A stretch of 20,686 nt of DNA, from NCBI GenBank assembly GCA_009785015.1, contig WQXD01000035.1, forward strand, positions 1-20,686, read 5' to 3'. This DNA is from Oscillospiraceae bacterium (GTDB lineage Bacteria; Bacillota_A; Clostridia; Oscillospirales; WRJC01). A program made the translations under genes and the position numbers. Shown here one piece after another: positions 15,198 to 20,686 of the stretch; position 1 is the first letter of the stretch, and the number at the start of each line of letters is the position of its first letter. The notes under the pieces were generated by a model. It was not told the origin of the DNA. It did not search any database and worked only from the letters and a program-made list of their open reading frames with translations.

Positions 15198-16268
15198 ATG
15201 AGCAAAAATGCCAAAAAATTTACCATGGCAATCATCGCTTTGGCTTTTATTGTGAACGTTTTTTCGTGTTCCGAAAATGCTGAAATTCCAAAAAGCGACA
15301 TATTCGAGCGGGAGATTTTTCAGTTTAATAACGTGTTTACAAATGGGTTCGTTTTTGAAAGCGAAGGCTATGTCTATTTCATAGACGCAAAAAAAGATAA
15401 AGTGGATGACGGGCAAAATCTAAATGGTGAGATAAAAAGAATAAACAAAGAATCGGGCGATATCGAGGACTTGAATTTGAGCGGATACAGGCTGAACGTG
15501 TACAAAAATTATCTGTATTACGCATACATGGGGGACTTGCAAAAAGACGAAGTATATTATCTGTACCGCATCGACTTGGACAAAATAGGCGGAGAGCCGG
15601 AGCTTGTGCTCGCGCACCTGTGGATATATAATTACCAAATCGCAAACGATTTGATATATTTCTACCCGATTTACCCACCGGGCATATTTTCGATGGACAT
15701 AAACGATTTTTCGCGGACGACGGAATATAATGCGGAAAGCGGGAAATATTTCATCGCCGGGGTGGACGAAAAATACAGGTATATCATAGAGTACAACGCG
15801 ACAAAAACCACCCGCACATATACATTGGCGAAATGTGCGCACGAAGACACGGAATTTGAGGACAGGGAATATTTGTTTGACATAGAATACCCGGAATGGG
15901 CGGACTTGCGCTTCAACGATTTCCTTGCCATAAACGGAGACTTCGCGTATTACTGCTTTAATTTTGCCATATACAGGTGCGAACTGAAGGCGGGCGCGAA
16001 AAGCGAGGTGATTTACGAAATTGATTATCGCGGTGATGACAGGTTCAATGTGATAGCGGTCACGGATGATGGAGTATACATCAAAAAGATACATACCGTA
16101 TACTATCCGGTATATGAACAGCTGTATGGCAATCATATTTACAGATTGGACCATGACGGCGAAAACGAAACCGCGCTGGATTATCCGTCCGAAGTTTCGT
16201 ATTTTGTCAGCAGCGGGGACGGCAAACTGAGATATATAGAAAATGATAAAATACATGCAATAGATTAA
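15198..16268 (+). CDS. Lipoprotein of unknown function with DUF5050-like repeats
   Basis: This 356-residue protein has a signal peptide ending in a lipobox (VFSC, lipidated Cys at residue 24), so it should be held on the outer face of the membrane. The rest repeats short beta-type blocks such as YVYFIDAKKD, NYLYYAYMGD and YYLYRIDLDKIGG, reminiscent of DUF5050 or beta-propeller-like proteins; this match is by eye and tentative. AGGAG (15187-15191) lies 6 bases before the ATG. Codons are clearly richer in A and T (many ATA, TAT, AAA) than those of the neighbouring genes. I see no obvious promoter in the 109-base divergent gap upstream. The next gene has its own promoter, so this looks like a single gene. 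Confidence 0.82.
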   Translation: MSKNAKKFTMAIIALAFIVNVFSCSENAEIPKSDIFEREIFQFNNVFTNGFVFESEGYVYFIDAKKDKVDDGQNLNGEIKRINKESGDIEDLNLSGYRLNVYKNYLYYAYMGDLQKDEVYYLYRIDLDKIGGEPELVLAHLWIYNYQIANDLIYFYPIYPPGIFSMDINDFSRTTEYNAESGKYFIAGVDEKYRYIIEYNATKTTRTYTLAKCAHEDTEFEDREYLFDIEYPEWADLRFNDFLAINGDFAYYCFNFAIYRCELKAGAKSEVIYEIDYRGDDRFNVIAVTDDGVYIKKIHTVYYPVYEQLYGNHIYRLDHDGENETALDYPSEVSYFVSSGDGKLRYIENDKIHAID

Positions 16269-16285
16269 ATTTTTTTATTTTATTG

Positions 16286-16314
16286 TTTACAAAATCGAAA
16301 TTATGTGATATAAT
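16286..16314 (+). promoter_or_regulatory. Promoter for rpsO-pnp
   Basis: TTTACA (16286-16291), 17 bases, then a perfect TATAAT (16309-16314) with TG at 16306-16307. The element reads TGTGATATAAT, as at the PP2C promoter. Transcription would start near 16321, leaving a leader of about 125 bases before rpsO. Confidence 0.75.
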
Positions 16315-16320
16315 ACCATA

Positions 16321-16445
16321 TTGGCGGTATATATTTATCGCCCCGCTCCCGGAACTCGGCCGCCGGAAAAAGGATTCACCCGCCGCGAGCTGTGTCCCGA
16401 GGAAATTTATTTAATTTTTATTTCAAGAAAGGTGAAAAACAAACT
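16321..16445 (+). promoter_or_regulatory. Structured rpsO leader, candidate S15 autoregulatory element
   Basis: The leader begins with a 7-pair hairpin, GGCGGTA (16323-16329) with TATCGCC (16336-16342), around a 6-base loop, using one G-U pair. A GC-rich stretch follows (16341-16402) with several mutually exclusive pairings, for example CTCGG (16355-16359) with CCGAG (16397-16401), and CGGC (16357-16360) with GCCG (16382-16385). It then turns AT-rich before AAAGGTG (16428-16434) and the ATG. S15 is known to control its own mRNA through structured leaders in several bacteria; that this is such an element is inferred from place and composition, not from a recognised consensus. Confidence 0.45.
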
Positions 16446-16712
16446 ATGCTGCGCAAAGAAGAAAAACAACAGGTTATCGCAGATAACAAAACGCATGAAA
16501 CGGACACGGGTTCCCCCGAGGTGCAGATCGCAATCCTCACCGTCCGTATCAACCAGCTCACGGAACACTTAAAGAGCAACAAAAACGACCACCACTCGAG
16601 GCGGGGCCTGCTCAAAATGGTCGGCCGCAGGAGAAACCTCCTGAATTACCTGACCGCCAAGGATATCAACCGCTACAGGGACATAATCAAAAAATTGGGA
16701 ATAAGAAAGTAA
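16446..16712 (+). CDS. rpsO: Ribosomal protein S15
   Basis: The 88-residue product ([20 protein letters not shown]...) is a full-length S15, with the conserved [24 protein letters not shown] and [10 protein letters not shown] segments. S15 binds 16S rRNA at the h20-h21-h22 junction early in small-subunit assembly. The ATG at 16446 fits the universal S15 start and has AAAGGTG upstream; an earlier in-frame GTG would add 18 unrelated residues. pnp follows after 35 bases, the common bacterial rpsO-pnp arrangement. Confidence 0.97.
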   Translation: MLRKEEKQQVIADNKTHETDTGSPEVQIAILTVRINQLTEHLKSNKNDHHSRRGLLKMVGRRRNLLNYLTAKDINRYRDIIKKLGIRK

Positions 16713-16747
16713 GTCAAAATTAAAGAAATTTAGGAGTAGTAGTAAGA

Positions 16748-18895
16748 ATGGCAAACCTATTAGAATTCAAAAACCACAGAATTTTCGAGTATGATTTGGC
16801 AGGCAGAAAACTGACGGTGGAAACCGGAAAAATGGCGCAATTGGCAAACGGGAGCGTTTTGGTGAGATATGGCGGCACAAATATCTTAGCCACGGCGACC
16901 GCTTCGGAAAAACCCCGGGACGGGATAGATTTTTTGCCGCTCTCGGTGGATTATGAAGAAAGGCTCTACGCTGTGGGAAAAATCCCCGGCTCATTTATGA
17001 AACGCGAGGGCAGGCCCTCCGAAAAGGCGGTTCTGGCCTCGAGGGTCATCGACAGGCCCATACGCCCCCTGTTTCCCAAAGACCTGCGAAACGACATAGT
17101 TTTATCCCTGCTTGTTTTGTCCGTAGATCAGGACCATTCCCCCGAAATCGCCGCTATGATAGGCGCCTCCATCGCCCTTTCCATATCGGACATCCCCTGG
17201 AAGGGGCCCATAGGCGGGGTATTTGTCGGGCTCTGCGGCGGGGAAATAATCGTCAACCCCACGGCGGCCCAGCGGGAGGTCAGCGACCTGGAACTCACAG
17301 TCGCGGCTTCGAAAGAAAAAATCGTGATGATCGAGGCGGGCGCCAACGAAGTCGCCGACGACATCATGTACGACGCGATTATGAAAGCCCATGAGGAAAT
17401 CAAGCCTTTGATAGATTTCATAAATTTCATCAAGGCGGAAATCGGGAAAGAAAAATTCGGATACGAATCTGCGGAAGCGGACGCCGGGCTGTATGAAAAA
17501 ATAAAGGAATTCGCGGGCTCGGATATAAAATACGCCTTGGACACCGACGACAAGACGGTCAGGGAAGACAGGCTTTCGGAGCTCTGCGACAAGGTGTTCG
17601 AATATTTGCGCGCCGAATACGCCGAAACTTCCGAAGACTATGTAAAAGAAAACGAGCCCATGATAAAGGAGTGCCTGTACAACCTCCAGAAGGAGACCGT
17701 GCGGCGCTGGCTGCTGGAAGACCAAAAGAGGGTGGACGGCAGAAAAATGGACGAAATCCGGCCGCTCGCGGCGGAAGTCGCGCTGCTCTCCCGGGTCCAC
17801 GGCTCGGGGATGTTCACCCGCGGCCAGACGCAGGTGCTCACCGCGGCCACTCTCGCGCCCATAAGCGAACAGCAGAAATTGGACGGATTGGACGAAGAGG
17901 AAGCCAAAAGATATATGCACCACTACAACTTCCCCGCGTATTCGGTGGGGGAAGCGAAGGCTTCAAGGGGCGCGGGACGGCGCGAAATCGGGCACGGCGC
18001 GCTCGCAGAGCGCTCGCTGATCCCCGTTTTGCCCACTATTGAGGAATTTCCCTACGCGATCAGGACGGTTTCGGAAGTCATATCCTCCAACGGTTCCACC
18101 TCGCAGGCTTCGGTCTGCGGCTCTACGCTGGCTTTGATGGATGCGGGCGTTCCGATAAAACGGCCCGTCGCCGGGATATCGTGCGGGCTCATCACGGAGG
18201 GCGAAAACTGGATGACCATGACGGACATACAGGGGCTCGAAGATTTCTTCGGCGATATGGACTTCAAAGTGGCGGGCACGCACGCGGGCATCACCTCCAT
18301 TCAAATGGATCTGAAAATCGACGGGCTGACGCCGGAAATCATCGAAAAGGCGTTTGAAGTTACAAAAGCGGGCAGGATCATGATCTTAGACGAAGTCATG
18401 CTCAAATGCATAGCGGAGCCCAGACCCGACGTTTCGGAGTACGCGCCCAAGATGATAACGATGAAGGTGGCGGTGGACAAGATAAGCGAAGTGATAGGGC
18501 CCAAGGGCAAAGTGATACAGAAGATCATAGCCGACTGCGGCGGGGCGAATGTCATCTCCATAGATATAGAGGACGACGGCAGCATATTTATCGCCGCGAT
18601 AGACAAAGAAATGGGCTACAGGGCCCAGGAGATGATAAAGCAGATCGCCTTTGACCCGGAGCCGGGGATGGTTTTCAAAGGCAAGGTCACGGGCATACTC
18701 TCGGGGGTCGGCTGTTTTGTGGAATTTCTGCCCGGAAAAGAGGGCATGGTGCACATATCCCGGCTCGCCAACAAGCGCGTGGAAAAAGTCGAGGATGTGG
18801 TCAAAATGGGCGACGAGTTCGAAGTGGTGTACCTCGGCCTGAACCCGAAAGGCAAAGTGGACCTGTCGAGAAAAGACGTCAACAGAAAAAAATAG
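16748..18895 (+). CDS. pnp: Polynucleotide phosphorylase
   Basis: This 715-residue exoribonuclease degrades RNA from the 3' end using phosphate and can add 3' tails. Two RNase PH-like domains are visible: the first from about residue 10, including GRPSEKAVLASRVIDRP, and the second from about 325, including HGSGMFTRGQTQVL. An all-helical linker lies between them. A KH domain (about 560-620, with GPKGK as the GxxG loop) and a C-terminal S1 domain (about 635-712, GMVFKGKVTGILSGVGCFVEF) follow. Length and order match the family. AGGAG (16731-16735) lies 12 bases before the ATG. It is co-transcribed with rpsO and ends before a strong hairpin. Confidence 0.98.
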   Translation: MANLLEFKNHRIFEYDLAGRKLTVETGKMAQLANGSVLVRYGGTNILATATASEKPRDGIDFLPLSVDYEERLYAVGKIPGSFMKREGRPSEKAVLASRVIDRPIRPLFPKDLRNDIVLSLLVLSVDQDHSPEIAAMIGASIALSISDIPWKGPIGGVFVGLCGGEIIVNPTAAQREVSDLELTVAASKEKIVMIEAGANEVADDIMYDAIMKAHEEIKPLIDFINFIKAEIGKEKFGYESAEADAGLYEKIKEFAGSDIKYALDTDDKTVREDRLSELCDKVFEYLRAEYAETSEDYVKENEPMIKECLYNLQKETVRRWLLEDQKRVDGRKMDEIRPLAAEVALLSRVHGSGMFTRGQTQVLTAATLAPISEQQKLDGLDEEEAKRYMHHYNFPAYSVGEAKASRGAGRREIGHGALAERSLIPVLPTIEEFPYAIRTVSEVISSNGSTSQASVCGSTLALMDAGVPIKRPVAGISCGLITEGENWMTMTDIQGLEDFFGDMDFKVAGTHAGITSIQMDLKIDGLTPEIIEKAFEVTKAGRIMILDEVMLKCIAEPRPDVSEYAPKMITMKVAVDKISEVIGPKGKVIQKIIADCGGANVISIDIEDDGSIFIAAIDKEMGYRAQEMIKQIAFDPEPGMVFKGKVTGILSGVGCFVEFLPGKEGMVHISRLANKRVEKVEDVVKMGDEFEVVYLGLNPKGKVDLSRKDVNRKK

Positions 18896-18901
18896 CCATG
18901 A

Positions 18902-18949
18902 CAAAAAAAACGGCGTAAGTGAATTTGTCACTTGCGCCGCTTTATATTT
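18902..18949. terminator. Bidirectional rho-independent terminator
   Basis: CGGCGTAAGTGA (18911-18922) pairs with TCACTTGCGCCG (18928-18939) over 12 pairs with one G-U, around the loop ATTTG. On the minus strand the stem is followed by eight T, an excellent terminator for the solute-binding gene. On the plus strand the tail is CTTTATATTT, weaker but adequate for pnp. Confidence 0.9.
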
Positions 18950-18959
18950 GACATTTTAT

Positions 18960-20450
18960 TTATTCAAAGGCGTCCGCGGTTTTTTCTATCGCCGCCTGAA
19001 CCTTGCCGGATATTTTCTCGATTTCCGAGGCGAGGGTCCGTTTTTTGCTCCCGGTCAAATTGTCCATCACGGAGTTCAGCCCGCCCCACCCGAAAATCCG
19101 GCATAAGTCGTATGTGCGGCTTGTGTTGACTATGTCGAGAATGAATTCGGATTCGTCGTCTCTGACGTACTTGCGTTTGAGCAGCACTTCGTTGTACGCC
19201 GGGGTGAGCGTGTACATGCTTTCAGCCGTCATCGCCTCGAGCATCGCCCCGGTTTTTTCCGGATTGCAGCTCACGGGTATGCTCAGCATGGCCGCGTCGG
19301 GATCGACCGCGTGATAATAGCGGGGCTGATTTGAGTCCAATTTCGGCATCGGCAGCAGACCGAAATCCGACTCCATATTTCTGAATTCGCTCAGTATCAG
19401 CGGGCCCGCGATGTGAAACAGGAATTTATTGTCGGCGAAAAGCGAACGGGCGTATGTATAGACATTGGTAAAATCTCCGGTGTGCTTCATCTTTCCCACA
19501 TTTCTGCACACGCTCTCGTCAAAATACAAATCCCAGAGCTTCTCCGCCGCCCCGTACAGGCGGTCGGTGTTGAAGGTTATCTGCGGGATCCCCCCGGCGT
19601 CATTTGTCGTGAGGCGCTCCCCGAAACCCACGGATAAATAGTACGGGCTGTGGTTTTCCATGATCACGCCGTAAATATCCGCGTCGTCGTATGCGCCGTC
19701 CCCGTTGACGTCCACATATACAGATTTTACCATTTGCGCGTACACGTCATAGGTCCACGTATTTTGTTTGACATGCTCATACGGGTCGCCGAGGGCGAAA
19801 TCCTGCATCAGCTTTTTGTTGAAAATGACCAAGCGGGTGCACGCCTTTATCATGGTGCTTATATCCCCGGCGGTGAAATACAGCTTGTTTTTGATGACCA
19901 GATCGTTCGCCGCGTTTTGATCCCACCAGGGCTTTGAAAGGTCGATATACGGTATTGCCTTTATATTCGCCGTGATCCCGCTCTGGGCCAATGTGGCGCA
20001 TTCGTATGCCTGGGCAAATATCGCGCCGTATATGTCGTCCCCGGCTTTGACCGCCTTTGACGCGTCGCCGGCCACGCTGTTCGACCTTTCGTCGGCTATG
20101 TTGACGTTCAGTTTCTGTTCGATGTTCCTGTTTCTGATATATACGGCGTCGTTTAAAGTTTCGCCGTTCTGCTCATCGGTGTATATGTCGATAGTCGAAT
20201 AATAGCCGTACCCGTAATTTGGCCCGGTCACCAAAAACAGAAAAGTTTCCCCTTTGAAATCGAGATCTCCGGGCAGCTCGGGCTGCAATTTTTCGGTGGT
20301 ATTTTCATTGGTTTCCCCGCCCGCAAAATCCGGACCGCCGGCGTCGCCGCCATTTGGCGGGCCGTTTTCCTTTTCGTCTCCGGCGCATCCCGCCGACCAT
20401 AAAACCAAAACCGAAAAAACAAATGCCAATATGCAAAATCTTCTGACCAT
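18960..20450 (-). CDS. Extracellular solute-binding lipoprotein (ABC importer type)
   Basis: This 496-residue protein has a signal peptide with lipobox SAGC (lipidated Cys22), then a Gly/Pro/Asn/Glu-rich linker to about residue 55. The remainder resembles family 1 extracellular solute-binding proteins, such as the sugar-binding ones: periplasmic-binding fold features include the WTYDVYAQMVKSV region, a DVNGDGAYDDADIYG loop resembling a calcium site, and the FGLLPMPKLD segment. The ligand is unknown, with an oligosaccharide most likely by family. GGGAGG (20462-20467) lies 11 bases before the ATG at 20450. A weak TATAAT stands at 20494-20489. No ABC permease or ATPase gene is adjacent, so it is an orphan within this window. 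Confidence 0.87.
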   Translation of the reverse strand: MVRRFCILAFVFSVLVLWSAGCAGDEKENGPPNGGDAGGPDFAGGETNENTTEKLQPELPGDLDFKGETFLFLVTGPNYGYGYYSTIDIYTDEQNGETLNDAVYIRNRNIEQKLNVNIADERSNSVAGDASKAVKAGDDIYGAIFAQAYECATLAQSGITANIKAIPYIDLSKPWWDQNAANDLVIKNKLYFTAGDISTMIKACTRLVIFNKKLMQDFALGDPYEHVKQNTWTYDVYAQMVKSVYVDVNGDGAYDDADIYGVIMENHSPYYLSVGFGERLTTNDAGGIPQITFNTDRLYGAAEKLWDLYFDESVCRNVGKMKHTGDFTNVYTYARSLFADNKFLFHIAGPLILSEFRNMESDFGLLPMPKLDSNQPRYYHAVDPDAAMLSIPVSCNPEKTGAMLEAMTAESMYTLTPAYNEVLLKRKYVRDDESEFILDIVNTSRTYDLCRIFGWGGLNSVMDNLTGSKKRTLASEIEKISGKVQAAIEKTADAFE

Positions 20451-20586
20451 TTCGCGCCATGCCTCCCTTTTTATATATCTACATCTCTATTATACACCGG
20501 AAAAACAAAGCGCGTAAGGGGCCAAATGTAAATTTTTTAACTTGAAGTCGGGGGTATTCGCACAAAAATATAATAAAAACAGTCAA

Positions 20587-20607
20587 GGGGTCGTAATTCA
20601 CGACCCC
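20587..20607. terminator. Hairpin, probable terminator
   Basis: GGGGTCGT (20587-20594) pairs perfectly with ACGACCCC (20600-20607) around AATTC. On the minus strand it is followed after about six bases by a T-rich stretch (GTTTTTATTATATTTTT). This suits the end of a transcript entering from the right edge. No T-run follows on the plus strand. Confidence 0.5.
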
Positions 20608-20622
20608 CTCCGCAGAAAATGT

Positions 20623-20685
20623 TTATCCGTTTGTACACCAAGAGTGCCCACTACCGGAACCATGTCCCGGATTCCATACTACGGC
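20623..20685 (-). CDS. Possible 3' tail of a gene entering from the right
   Basis: A minus-strand frame open from the right edge codes for AVVWNPGHGSGSGHSWCTNG and stops with TAA 15 bases before the hairpin at 20607. The place fits the end of a gene, but only 20 codons are visible and their use (GTA, GGT, ACA) is unlike the neighbours. I do not recognise the sequence. It could be chance, because the plus strand is open here as well. Confidence 0.25.
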   Translation of the reverse strand, partial: AVVWNPGHGSGSGHSWCTNG

Positions 20686-20686
20686 C

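Noticed and set aside
15420..16256. 278-codon minus-strand open frame opposite the lipoprotein
   Set aside because: The plus strand has a signal peptide, lipobox and strong ribosome binding site; the minus frame has none of these.
17102..17923. 273-codon minus-strand open frame inside pnp
   Set aside because: It lies wholly within a highly conserved gene on the other strand and has no recognisable domain.
20542..20574. Plus-strand promoter with TTGAAG and TATAAT near the right end
   Set aside because: The spacer is 21 bases and no plus-strand gene follows in the window.
20640..20686. Possible tRNA fragment at the right edge (GGTTCC-like string)
   Set aside because: No acceptor, anticodon or D-arm pairing could be built and the T-arm consensus is not met.

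Overview
The window reads as ordinary chromosomal DNA from a Gram-positive bacterium of the Bacillota, most likely a clostridial lineage (Oscillospiraceae-like, inferred). The reasons are strong AGGAG ribosome binding sites, sigma-A promoters with extended -10 boxes, a class B sortase, two lipobox proteins, a G5/M23 wall peptidase and moderate GC with AT-rich intergenic gaps. I see no phage, insertion sequence, CRISPR array, tRNA or rRNA. Fifteen complete genes are well supported, plus a partial gene at the left edge and a doubtful gene tail at the right edge.

Layout. 1-279 (-) is the 5' part of an isochorismatase-family hydrolase that starts with GTG. 400-1095 (+) is a small unknown membrane-anchored protein. 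1123-3084 (-) is a membrane-bound G5/M23 peptidase. A 312-base divergent gap follows, with a promoter on each strand and an inverted repeat. 3397-4362 (+) is an auxin-efflux-carrier family permease. 4473-8639 (+) is an apparent operon of a membrane PP2C-like phosphatase with a long Pro/Thr/Glu tail, argS and a yebC-family gene. 8750-13782 (+) is a tightly packed run of class B sortase, larC, a serine beta-lactamase-fold hydrolase and a galactokinase-family kinase. 13787-15088 (-) is an ADP-ribosylglycohydrolase-family protein that converges on this run. 15198-16268 (+) is a lipoprotein of unknown function. 16446-18895 (+) is the classic rpsO-pnp pair behind a structured GC-rich leader. A bidirectional terminator separates pnp from an orphan extracellular solute-binding lipoprotein at 18960-20450 (-).

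How the genes fit together. Several belong to the cell envelope (M23 peptidase, membrane PP2C, sortase B, two lipoproteins). Others serve translation and RNA turnover (argS, yebC, rpsO, pnp). The rest are isolated metabolic or signalling enzymes whose usual partners (LarB/LarE, a PASTA kinase, ABC permeases, a sortase substrate, an ADP-ribosyltransferase) are not in the window. The most suggestive link is that a protein full of PP, PPP and PPPP runs shares an apparent operon with a YebC-family protein, a family reported to help ribosomes through proline runs. I found no clearly new multi-gene system. The best leads are that pairing, the altered metal-site residues of the PP2C domain, the odd membrane topology of the M23 protein and the rpsO leader.
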